64,000 bases of DNA. Origin: Bacteroidota bacterium (GTDB lineage: Bacteria > Bacteroidota > Bacteroidia > Chitinophagales > Chitinophagaceae). The stretch spans positions 44,577 to 108,576 of the forward strand of contig JAGWUV010000005.1 of NCBI GenBank assembly GCA_028875875.1, written 5' to 3'. The position numbers were made by a program, and so were the translations under genes. Position 1 is the stretch's first letter, and every line of letters starts with the position of its first letter. Of the stretch, positions 26,307 through 33,744 are shown piece by piece. The notes under the pieces are model-generated. The model had not been told where the DNA came from and ran no database searches. It saw only the letters and a list, made by a program, of their open reading frames with translations.

Positions 26307-27656
26307 GTGAAAAAATTAATTCAAACCATTAAGAATATCTGGGCCATCGATGAGTTGCGCAGCAAGATTATTATTACGCTTGCATTGGTGTTAACTTATC
26401 GTGTAGGTACGCATGTGGTATTGCCAGGTATTGATCCGAACCAGTTAGACCAGGCTAAACTCAATGCTTCTAAAAATGGATTATTGGGCTTGTTCGATAC
26501 ATTTGCAGGTGGTGCCTTTTCTCAGGCATCCATTTTTGCGTTAGGTATCATGCCATATATTTCTGCTTCAATTTTTATGCAATTGATGACCATTCTGGTG
26601 CCTCAACTGCAAAAAGTACAGAAAGAAGGAGAAAGCGGAAGGAAGAAAATCAACCAGTGGACACGCTATCTAACCATCATTGTAACTGCCTTCCAAGCAG
26701 GAGCTTATGTAGCTTATTTAACTAACCCACAGGGTGGTTATGCACAAGCTATTTTGCTGGACAGAGCTTTGTTCACCTTCACTACTATTGTTACGTTATC
26801 GGCAGGAACACTGTTTGTAATGTGGCTGGGTGAAAAAATTCAGGATAAAGGTTTGGGTAACGGTACTTCTATCATTATCATGGTAGGTATCTTAGGCCGT
26901 TTGCCACAATCTATCATCCAGGAATTTAGCGCCAAAAGCCAAAAAGCTGGTGGTGGCTTATTGATCTTCCTTATTGAAATTGCTATCCTGGTAACAGTTA
27001 TCCTTGCGCTTATCGTTTTAGTGCAGGGCGTTAGAAAAATTCCTGTTAACTATGCCAAACAAATCATTGGTAACAGGCAATTTGGTGGTGCACGCCAGTT
27101 CTTACCTGTAAAGGTGAATAGTGCCGGTGTAATGCCCATCATCTTTGCTCAGGCAATTATGTTCCTGCCTACATTGGTTTCTTTTACTAACCTTGATTCT
27201 GCTAAAGGTATTGTAAGAATATTCAATGACCACAGCAATGGTTGGTATATGCTAATCTATTCTGTTATGGTGATTGGATTTACATTCCTGTATACAGCTT
27301 TGATATTTAGTCCTAAGCAAATTGCTGAAGACCTAAAACGTAACAATGGCTTTGTTCCCGGCGTTAAACCAGGACAGCCTACAGCAGACTATATCGGTGC
27401 CATCATGGATAAGATTACCTTACCCGGTGCTATATTCTTAGCACTTGTTGGTATTATGCCTGGTTTCGCACAGAAGTTAGGTGTTACACAAGCATTCAGT
27501 ACTTTCTTTGGTGGTACATCATTGCTCATTATGGTAGGTGTAATTTTAGATACTTTACAGCAAATTGAAACTTACTTATTAATGCGTCAGTATGATGGTT
27601 TAATGAGTAGCGGTAGGGTACAAGGAAGACAAGGCATTACTACCAGCGCATTGTAA
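26307..27656 (+). CDS. secY: Protein translocase subunit SecY (GTG start)
   Basis: 449 residues, ten membrane helices. Channel of the Sec translocon. IIITLALVLTYRVGTHVVLP is helix 1 and the plug region SKNGLLGLFDTFAGGAFSQA follows; the C-terminal cytosolic loop holds RNNGFVPGVKPGQPTADYIG. The start is GTG at 26307, giving MKKLIQTIKNIWAIDELRSK, the expected SecY N-terminus; no ATG is available nearby. A terminator follows, closing the ribosomal operon. Confidence 0.97.
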   Translation: MKKLIQTIKNIWAIDELRSKIIITLALVLTYRVGTHVVLPGIDPNQLDQAKLNASKNGLLGLFDTFAGGAFSQASIFALGIMPYISASIFMQLMTILVPQLQKVQKEGESGRKKINQWTRYLTIIVTAFQAGAYVAYLTNPQGGYAQAILLDRALFTFTTIVTLSAGTLFVMWLGEKIQDKGLGNGTSIIIMVGILGRLPQSIIQEFSAKSQKAGGGLLIFLIEIAILVTVILALIVLVQGVRKIPVNYAKQIIGNRQFGGARQFLPVKVNSAGVMPIIFAQAIMFLPTLVSFTNLDSAKGIVRIFNDHSNGWYMLIYSVMVIGFTFLYTALIFSPKQIAEDLKRNNGFVPGVKPGQPTADYIGAIMDKITLPGAIFLALVGIMPGFAQKLGVTQAFSTFFGGTSLLIMVGVILDTLQQIETYLLMRQYDGLMSSGRVQGRQGITTSAL

Positions 27657-27678
27657 AATTTTATATAAATGAATGATA

Positions 27679-27717
27679 GAAACCTGTTGGCGTAATAACC
27701 GGCAGGTTTCTTTACTT
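27679..27717 (+). terminator. Terminator-like hairpin after secY
   Basis: GAAACCTG (27679-27686) pairs with CAGGTTTC (27703-27710), extended inward by four pairs including two G-U, then TTTACTTTAT. It separates secY from map. Confidence 0.7.
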
Positions 27718-27760
27718 TATAGCTATAAATTTTTCCGTTTAAATGAGGAGACCCAACGGT

Positions 27761-28564
27761 ATGATAATTTATAAAACAGATGCTGAAGTTGCTTTAATGA
27801 AAGAGGCAGCTTTATTGGTGAGTAAAACTTTGGCTGAAGTGGCGAAGGTTTTAAAGCCAGGAATGACAACCATGCAAATAGATACTTTATGTGCCCGTTT
27901 TGTACGCGACCATAAAGCCATTCCTTCTTTCCTGAATTATCATGGTTACCCGCACAATGTGTGTGCCAGTGTGAACGATGTGGTAGTGCACGGATTTCCA
28001 AATAATGTTGAATTGAAGGAAGGAGATGTAGTGTCTATTGATATGGGCGCTATTTTAAATGGCTGGCACGGTGATCATGCCTACACTTTTATTTTAGGAG
28101 AAGTGAGTGAGGAAATACTGCAACTGGTGAAAGCAACCAAGGAAAGTTTGTACAAAGGAATTGAGCAAGCTATTGTGGGTAACAGGGTCGGAGATATTTC
28201 TTTTGCCATACAGGATTATACCGAAAAGAAACGTGGGTATGGTGTAGTACGAGAGTTGGTAGGTCATGGTTTGGGTAGAAGTTTACACGAAGATCCGCAA
28301 GTACCCAATTATGGAAAGCGTGGTAATGGTGTTAAGATGAAAGAGAACCTGGTGCTGGCGATTGAACCGATGATCAACTTAGGTACGAAAGATGTGTTTA
28401 CAGATGAAGATGGATGGACAGTAAGAACAAGGGATGGCAAAACTTCCGTTCATTTCGAACACGATGTTTGTGTGAAGAAGAACAAAGCTTTGGTACTTTC
28501 TGATTACGGTATTATTGAAGCAGCTGAAAAAGCAAATCCTAATTTGAATACAAGCTATTTTTAA
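27761..28564 (+). CDS. map: Methionine aminopeptidase type I
   Basis: 267 residues from the ATG at 27761 (MIIYKTDAEVALMKEAALLV); an ATG at 27743 adds six residues. Removes the initiator Met from nascent proteins. The five metal ligands are visible in context: Asp in SIDMGAILNGWHGDHAYTF (two Asp), His in LVGHGLGRSLHEDPQVPNYG, Glu in LAIEPMINLG and Glu in HFEHDVCV. In most relatives infA, rpmJ, rpsM, rpsK, rpsD, rpoA and rplQ follow; here an unrelated flavoprotein does. Confidence 0.96.
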   Translation: MIIYKTDAEVALMKEAALLVSKTLAEVAKVLKPGMTTMQIDTLCARFVRDHKAIPSFLNYHGYPHNVCASVNDVVVHGFPNNVELKEGDVVSIDMGAILNGWHGDHAYTFILGEVSEEILQLVKATKESLYKGIEQAIVGNRVGDISFAIQDYTEKKRGYGVVRELVGHGLGRSLHEDPQVPNYGKRGNGVKMKENLVLAIEPMINLGTKDVFTDEDGWTVRTRDGKTSVHFEHDVCVKKNKALVLSDYGIIEAAEKANPNLNTSYF

Positions 28565-28587
28565 TTTCATTCAATACATGTGATGAG

Positions 28588-28631
28588 GTCAAAATTCAAA
28601 ATGATTACTGGTTTTGAGTTTTGACTTTTTT
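28588..28631 (+). terminator. Terminator after map
   Basis: GTCAAAATTCAAAA (28588-28601) pairs with TTTTGAGTTTTGAC (28612-28625) with a single mismatch, followed by TTTTTT. It lies just before the next start codon. Confidence 0.8.
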
Positions 28632-28638
28632 ATTTCAG

Positions 28639-29883
28639 ATGATACAGCAGGAAAAAATATTGATTGTTGTTGGCGGTGGCGCAGCCGGTTTTTTCTGTGC
28701 AGTGAATGCTGCAAGATTAAACAAGTCATTGAAGGTAATTATCGTTGAGAAAAGCAGTAAACTATTAAGCAAGGTAAAGGTGAGTGGTGGCGGTAGGTGC
28801 AATGTTACCCACGCTTGTTTTGAAATTAATGAATTGGTGAAACGTTATCCGCGGGGACAAAATTTTTTAAAAAAAGCTTTTCATTGGTTCTATACAAAAG
28901 ATACGGTACAATGGTTTAAAGACAGAGGTGTTACACTGAAAACAGAAGCCGATGGGCGAATGTTTCCTGTTACAAATCATTCGGAAACGATCATCAACTG
29001 TTTAGTGAAAGAAGCTAATTTGTATGGAGTAGAAATACTGATGAATTGCGATATTGTTTCCATTCATAAACAATACGAGCAATTTATACTAACAACAAAC
29101 AGTAATAAACAATTAACAGCAAACTATGTTTGTGTGGCAGCAGGCGGGCATTCCAAAGCTGCATCATTTGATTGGTTACAGCAATTGGGGCACTCTATTG
29201 AAACTCCTGTACCATCCTTATTCACTTTTAATATTCCTTCTCATCCTATCACACAGTTAATGGGTGTTGCTGTGAATGAAGCCATCGTTAAAATCAATGG
29301 TAGCAAACTTCAGCAACAAGGGCCTGTTTTGATTACTCATTGGGGATTAAGTGGACCTGCCGTACTGAAGCTTTCTGCATGGGCTGCCAGGGATCTTGCA
29401 GTATGTAATTATCATTTTTCAGCTACAGTAAATTGGCTGACTGATTATTCGGAACATACTTTACAGCTGCAATGGCCGCAGCTTCGTCAGCAATATGCTT
29501 CACAAAGAATTGGTCATAAAAATCCATTTGCTTTGCCGCAAAGGTTGTGGCTGTATCTGCTGCAACATTGTTCAATTAAAGAAGAACAACGATGGGCAGA
29601 TCTTACATCAAAACAACAAAATCAACTCATCAAAACCTTAACTGCGCAGGTATTTGATGTGAAAGGGAAGACGACTTTTAAAGAAGAATTTGTAACCTGT
29701 GGCGGTATTCAATTAAATGAAATTGATGCTAATACCATGCAAAGCAAACTGGTAGATAGATTATTTTTTGCAGGAGAAATTATGAACGTAGATGGAATAA
29801 CCGGAGGCTTTAATTTTCAGCACGCATGGACCAGTGGTTGGATCGCAGCCACCACTATAGCCACACTTTCTTCTAACCAATAA
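28639..29883 (+). CDS. HI0933/YhiN-family FAD-dependent oxidoreductase
   Basis: 414 residues from the ATG at 28639; the in-frame TTG at 28621 lies inside the map terminator. N-terminal FAD-binding Rossmann motif ILIVVGGGAAGFFCAVNAAR, then the family signature KVKVSGGGRCNVTHACFE near residue 45 and the C-terminal FAD contact RLFFAGEIMNVDGITGGFNF. Members are called NAD(P)/FAD-dependent oxidoreductases; the substrate is not known. Not linked by operon to its neighbours. Confidence 0.85.
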   Translation: MIQQEKILIVVGGGAAGFFCAVNAARLNKSLKVIIVEKSSKLLSKVKVSGGGRCNVTHACFEINELVKRYPRGQNFLKKAFHWFYTKDTVQWFKDRGVTLKTEADGRMFPVTNHSETIINCLVKEANLYGVEILMNCDIVSIHKQYEQFILTTNSNKQLTANYVCVAAGGHSKAASFDWLQQLGHSIETPVPSLFTFNIPSHPITQLMGVAVNEAIVKINGSKLQQQGPVLITHWGLSGPAVLKLSAWAARDLAVCNYHFSATVNWLTDYSEHTLQLQWPQLRQQYASQRIGHKNPFALPQRLWLYLLQHCSIKEEQRWADLTSKQQNQLIKTLTAQVFDVKGKTTFKEEFVTCGGIQLNEIDANTMQSKLVDRLFFAGEIMNVDGITGGFNFQHAWTSGWIAATTIATLSSNQ

Positions 29884-29899
29884 GAATTTTCATATAAAC

Positions 29900-29934
29900 A
29901 AAAAAGACGAAGCATCATTACTTCGCCTTTTTTT
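29900..29934. terminator. Bidirectional terminator
   Basis: AAAAAAGACGAAG / CTTCGCCTTTTTT with one mismatch and an eight-base loop. A-run on one side and T-run on the other let it end both the flavoprotein transcript and the convergent small-protein transcript. Confidence 0.85.
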
Positions 29935-29949
29935 AGGTATTGATATTTT

Positions 29950-30249
29950 TTATCCTTTCTTTTTGGCTGCTTCTTTATTGGCTTTGTAACGCATGTCTGG
30001 TGTACCATCTTTCTTTATAGGGCCTGCAGGCTTTGCAGCTTCTTTGTTGGCTTTGTAGCGCATATCAGGCGTACCATCTTTTTTCATAGGGCCTGCGGCA
30101 GGTTTAGCGGCTGCTTTGGTAGTAGCTTTTGGCGGCATTGCCTTCATTTCTTTTTTTGTTGCTTTTGCCTTGTCGTCTTTTTTCCCCTGGGCAAAAGAAG
30201 CTGTCATAAGACAGGATACAGCGATAAAGAGAGCGAAAATTTTTTTCAT
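29950..30249 (-). CDS. Small secreted Lys/Ala-rich protein with a tandem repeat
   Basis: 99 residues. Signal peptide MKKIFALFIAVSCLMTASFA then a Lys/Ala/Pro-rich chain. Two near-identical units with a 23-residue period (about 54-73 and 77-96) each contain KKDGTPDMRYKANKEAAK. The DNA of the two units is also similar, pointing to a recent internal duplication. Strongly basic, no Cys, likely disordered. The motif DGTPDMRYK resembles short repeat motifs of other small exported proteins in this group, but I know of no function. Confidence 0.7.
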   Translation of the reverse strand: MKKIFALFIAVSCLMTASFAQGKKDDKAKATKKEMKAMPPKATTKAAAKPAAGPMKKDGTPDMRYKANKEAAKPAGPIKKDGTPDMRYKANKEAAKKKG

Positions 30250-30369
30250 ATGTGTTTTCTTTTAAGACTACTAATATACTCCTATTACACGGAAATATGA
30301 AGGAAGCCTGTATTATTTTAAGTTGAATTTATTGGTGATAAAAATCATTATATGATAGTATTCCTCAGT

Positions 30370-30377
30370 TAACTTTG
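30370..30377 (+). promoter_or_regulatory. Possible -7 box of the ABC export operon
   Basis: TAACTTTG matches TAnnTTTG, 14 bases before the start of the adaptor gene. No TTG at the right distance was found. Confidence 0.4.
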
Positions 30378-30391
30378 GTGAAACATTGGTT

Positions 30392-31477
30392 ATGCGTTTG
30401 TTAGTTTTGTTAACAGCAGCAGCATTTAGTTTTTCATCCTGTCAGTTCAATAAAAATACCATCCGGCCTGCATCCCGTAACTTGGTTCAGGTAGTGTATG
30501 CATCGGGGAAGATTTATGCCGTGAATCATATTCATGTTTCCGCTAAAACCAATGCTTATATTACTAAGATATTAGTGAAGGAAGGGGATGTGGTAAAAAC
30601 CGGCACTCCGTTAGCCGTTCTTCAGTCTGACAATGTTGATGTAAATATGGATATTGCCAAAACCAATATTACTTTATCTGAACAATTTAACAGGCCTGAT
30701 GCTAACCAGTTAAATGCCGCATGGAGAGATGTAGAAGCAGCTCAATCAAAATATCAACTGGATAGTGCCAACTACGAACGCTATAAAAATTTATGGAAAG
30801 AGGATATCACTGCAAAGATCAATCTCGATCAGGCTAAAACACAAGCCGATGTTTCTGCACAAGCGTATAAAAAAGCATTAAGTACTTATGATAACCTGAA
30901 AACGAAGCTGAATACAGATGTAACACTTGCTAAGAAACAGTTACAATTACAACAGGCTACTAAAAAAGATTATATCATTACTGCACCCTCAGATGGTAAA
31001 GTATATGCCGTAATAGTGAAAGAAGGACAATTAGTTACAACAGGTACTACATTAATTGAGTTTGGTAATGCCCAAGGTTTTGAAGCAGAGCTGGATGTGG
31101 ATGAAGAAGATATTGGTATGGTACAATTGCATCAACCGGTAATTTTAAATACAGATGCTTATCCCAATACTCCATTGAATACTACGGTTCGTGAAATTCA
31201 ACCTTCAGTAACTGTAGGTAATAAAACAACACTGATTAAAGCTGATGTGGATGCTGATACGTTGAAGTTATACAATGGTATGTCTGTAGAAGCAAATATC
31301 ATCATTCAGAAAAAACAAAACGTATTAACGGTTCCTGTAGAATACGTAACAGCAGATAGTTATGTTGTGTTGAAGAAAGATAAAAAGAAAATACCTGTGA
31401 AAACAGGTATTAGAGATATGCGGTTTATTGAAATACTTTCCGGTATTGATAGTACTTCAGAATTAATAAAACCCTGA
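30392..31477 (+). CDS. Membrane fusion (HlyD/MacA-like) lipoprotein of an ABC efflux system
   Basis: 361 residues from the ATG at 30392; a TTG six bases earlier is in frame. Lipoprotein signal with lipobox FSSCQFN near residue 18. The biotinyl-lipoyl-like halves are ISAKTNAYITKILVKEGDVV-type sequence near residue 55 and ITAPSDGKVYAVIVKEGQLV near 205, flanking a coiled-coil hairpin (about 85-200). This is the periplasmic adaptor that links an inner-membrane pump to the outer membrane. The stop overlaps the permease start as TGATG. Confidence 0.88.
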   Translation: MRLLVLLTAAAFSFSSCQFNKNTIRPASRNLVQVVYASGKIYAVNHIHVSAKTNAYITKILVKEGDVVKTGTPLAVLQSDNVDVNMDIAKTNITLSEQFNRPDANQLNAAWRDVEAAQSKYQLDSANYERYKNLWKEDITAKINLDQAKTQADVSAQAYKKALSTYDNLKTKLNTDVTLAKKQLQLQQATKKDYIITAPSDGKVYAVIVKEGQLVTTGTTLIEFGNAQGFEAELDVDEEDIGMVQLHQPVILNTDAYPNTPLNTTVREIQPSVTVGNKTTLIKADVDADTLKLYNGMSVEANIIIQKKQNVLTVPVEYVTADSYVVLKKDKKKIPVKTGIRDMRFIEILSGIDSTSELIKP

Positions 31478-32757
31478 TGACTTTTTTAAAAAAGATCATA
31501 CAACGTACCCCCACTTTACGAATTGCTTTTACGCATTTGTTAGGTAAACGGAGGCAAACCCTGGTAGCTATGCTGGGTGTAACATTCGGTATTGCCGTAT
31601 TCATTTTTCAGGCGGGATTGATCACGGGTTTTCAAACAGTATTCATTGAAAAAACAGTAAATACAACTGCTAATATTCATATTTACAATGAAGCCGAAAA
31701 GAATCGAAAAAGTTTATTCGAAAAGTTTGATGCTAACAACAATGATTGGGTAGTTGTGTACAGCCAGAAACCTAAAGATGAAGACCCCAAGATCAAAGCA
31801 GCTTCAGAAATTATGAAAGATATAGAGCGGCATCCATTGGTATCAGGTGTTTCTCCGTTCTTAGGCGGGCAAGCTATTTTTAGAAATGGAATTAGCCAGC
31901 GTGCAGGAAGGATTGCCGGCATTGATATTCGCAGAGAAGACCAATTGTTTAATGTGGCACAATACATGAAGCAGGGCGATATGCTAAAACTAGAAACAAC
32001 AGCCAATGGCGTTATCCTGGGAAGTGGACTGGCTGATGATCTTGGTGCTAAATTGAATGACAAGATTACAGTGATTTCACCGCAAGGCGTTTCACTTGAT
32101 CTTACCGTAATTGGTATTCATGAATCGGGTTTGGTGGAAGTAGATAAAAGCCGGGCTTTTGTAAAAATAAGTACTGCGCAAAAACTGTTGAACGTTAGTG
32201 GTGATTACATTACAGATATCAACATAAAGCTGAACAATATTGATGCTGCTGAGGCTTTGGCAAAAGAATTCGAACATAAATATGGTTATCGTGCACAAGA
32301 TTGGAAGGAAGCCAATGCCAGTATTTTCAGTGTATTCAAAGTGCAGAACATGGTAACCTATCTTGTCATCATCTCCATTCTCATTGTTAGTGGCTTTGGT
32401 ATTTTCAATATCCAAATGATGATCATTTATGAAAAACTGGGTGACATTGCCATCTTAAAAGCCATTGGGTATAAAGACAAAGACATCCGAAAAATATTCT
32501 TAACCGAATCAATTGTCATTGGTATTATTGGTGGCATATTCGGCTTGTTACTGGGCTATGTAGTAACCCTTATTGTAGGCAGTATTCCACTTGATGTAAG
32601 AGGTTTTGTAGCCATTAAATATTTAACCTTTAATCGTGAACCCATATTTTTTATTATGGCTTTTGTGTTTGGTTTGGTAGCTACTTCAGTTGCCGGCTAC
32701 CTGCCTGCACGTAAAGCTGCAAAGGTAGATCCGGTAGACATTATAAGAGGCAAATAG
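31477..32757 (+). CDS. ABC transporter permease, MacB/LolC-like
   Basis: 426 residues. One N-terminal membrane helix (RRQTLVAMLGVTFGIAVFIF), a large periplasmic MacB-type domain (about 50-270), then three C-terminal helices with the FtsX-domain motif DIAILKAIGYKDKDIRKIFL that couples to the ATPase, and the final GYLPARKAAKVDPVDIIRGK. Such permeases power lipoprotein release or substrate export by mechanotransmission. Together with the adaptor lipoprotein and the ATPase it makes one tripartite system. Substrate unknown. Confidence 0.88.
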   Translation: MTFLKKIIQRTPTLRIAFTHLLGKRRQTLVAMLGVTFGIAVFIFQAGLITGFQTVFIEKTVNTTANIHIYNEAEKNRKSLFEKFDANNNDWVVVYSQKPKDEDPKIKAASEIMKDIERHPLVSGVSPFLGGQAIFRNGISQRAGRIAGIDIRREDQLFNVAQYMKQGDMLKLETTANGVILGSGLADDLGAKLNDKITVISPQGVSLDLTVIGIHESGLVEVDKSRAFVKISTAQKLLNVSGDYITDINIKLNNIDAAEALAKEFEHKYGYRAQDWKEANASIFSVFKVQNMVTYLVIISILIVSGFGIFNIQMMIIYEKLGDIAILKAIGYKDKDIRKIFLTESIVIGIIGGIFGLLLGYVVTLIVGSIPLDVRGFVAIKYLTFNREPIFFIMAFVFGLVATSVAGYLPARKAAKVDPVDIIRGK

Positions 32758-32788
32758 AGGTTATGTAACCGGCAGTAGTAACATATTT

Positions 32789-32832
32789 CAGCTTATGTTG
32801 CGTCGCACACTTGTACTGCAGCAACATAGCTG
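32789..32832 (-). repeat. Dispersed intergenic repeat, copy 4, within a long hairpin
   Basis: Core GTACAAGTGTGCGACGCAAC on the minus strand at 32816-32797. Flanking arms CAGCTTATGTTGC (32789-32801) and GCAACATAGCTG (32821-32832) pair over 12 positions with one bulged T, enclosing a 19-base loop. It lies between the permease and ATPase genes of one operon. Confidence 0.8.
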
Positions 32833-32856
32833 AACAGAAGGATTTAAAACGAATGC

Positions 32857-33564
32857 ATGACTGAACAAAATAACAATAACAAGATCATCATAGAAACTAA
32901 AGCACTCAACAAATATTTCTATGAGCCCGAAAAATTCCAGGTGTTGAAGAACATTAACCTGCAAATTTTTAAAGGAGAGTTTTGTTCTATTGTAGGCGCA
33001 TCGGGTAGTGGCAAATCAACTTTGTTATACTTACTTTCTACTTTGGATACCGATTACGATGGCGAGATATGGATGGATGGCATGAACCTGCGTGAGAAGA
33101 GTAAAAATCAGTTAGCCGAAATTCGGAATGAGAAGATCGGCTTTGTGTTCCAGTTTCATTACCTGCTTCCTGAGTTTACGGTTCTTGATAATGTGAAGCT
33201 GCCTGCCATAAAACTGGGTAAACTTTCAGAAGAAGAAATAGAGACAAAAGCTTACGAAAAGTTAGAGATACTTGGTTTACGCGACCAGGCTTTGAAACGG
33301 GCAAACAAGCTCAGTGGCGGCCAGCAGCAACGGGTGGCCATTGCCCGTGCACTGATCAATGATCCGCAGATTTTATTCGGCGATGAGCCAACAGGCAACC
33401 TGGACAGCAAAAACTCGCAACTGGTGCTGGCTATCCTCAAAGAATTGAAACAACAATTCCATCAAACCATTCTCATTGTTACACACGATATGCTTTTTGC
33501 AGGGAATACCGACCGCATGATCAGTTTTAAAGACGGTGAGGTGGAGGAAGATAAGTATTTGTAA
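32857..33564 (+). CDS. ABC transporter ATP-binding protein (LolD/MacB type)
   Basis: 235 residues. Walker [10 protein letters not shown] near residue 50, Q-loop [12 protein letters not shown], signature [15 protein letters not shown] near 150, Walker [13 protein letters not shown] and H-loop VTHD. It is the ATPase partner of the permease and adaptor upstream. A 99-base gap with a repeat hairpin separates it from the permease, which is unusual inside such an operon. Confidence 0.93.
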   Translation: MTEQNNNNKIIIETKALNKYFYEPEKFQVLKNINLQIFKGEFCSIVGASGSGKSTLLYLLSTLDTDYDGEIWMDGMNLREKSKNQLAEIRNEKIGFVFQFHYLLPEFTVLDNVKLPAIKLGKLSEEEIETKAYEKLEILGLRDQALKRANKLSGGQQQRVAIARALINDPQILFGDEPTGNLDSKNSQLVLAILKELKQQFHQTILIVTHDMLFAGNTDRMISFKDGEVEEDKYL

Positions 33565-33610
33565 ATGTGCTGATTTTCAATGCCTTTCTTTGCTGCCTAT
33601 TGAACCGGAC

Positions 33611-33630
33611 GTACAAGTGTGCGACGCAAC
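33611..33630 (+). repeat. Dispersed intergenic repeat, copy 5
   Basis: GTACAAGTGTGCGACGCAAC, the exact core. Outer arms CTGCC (33593-33597) and GGCAG (33631-33635) can pair around it. Located 46 bases after the ATPase stop. Confidence 0.75.
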
Positions 33631-33668
33631 GGCAGTTTGGTTTTGGCTCTTTTGCCGACCTCAAAAAA

Positions 33669-33699
33669 TATCCCGGAAAAAGCCCTTTTTCGGGGGATA
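33669..33699. repeat. Inverted repeat just upstream of the rpsA -7 box
   Basis: TATCCC (33669-33674) pairs with GGGATA (33694-33699) and AAAAAG with CTTTTT inside it. The right arm ends five bases before the -7 box, so the repeat covers the -33 region of rpsA. Confidence 0.5.
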
Positions 33700-33704
33700 A
33701 AACC

Positions 33705-33712
33705 TACCTTTG
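33705..33712 (+). promoter_or_regulatory. -7 box of the rpsA promoter
   Basis: TACCTTTG, exact consensus, 32 bases before the rpsA ATG. The -33 region is occupied by an inverted repeat and has no TTG. Confidence 0.6.
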
Positions 33713-33744
33713 CCACCCCGAATTAAAACCATCGGGGTTTATTT

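Noticed and set aside
30332..30334. TTG as -33 element for the ABC adaptor gene
   Set aside because: It is 35 bases from the -7 box, too far for a normal promoter.
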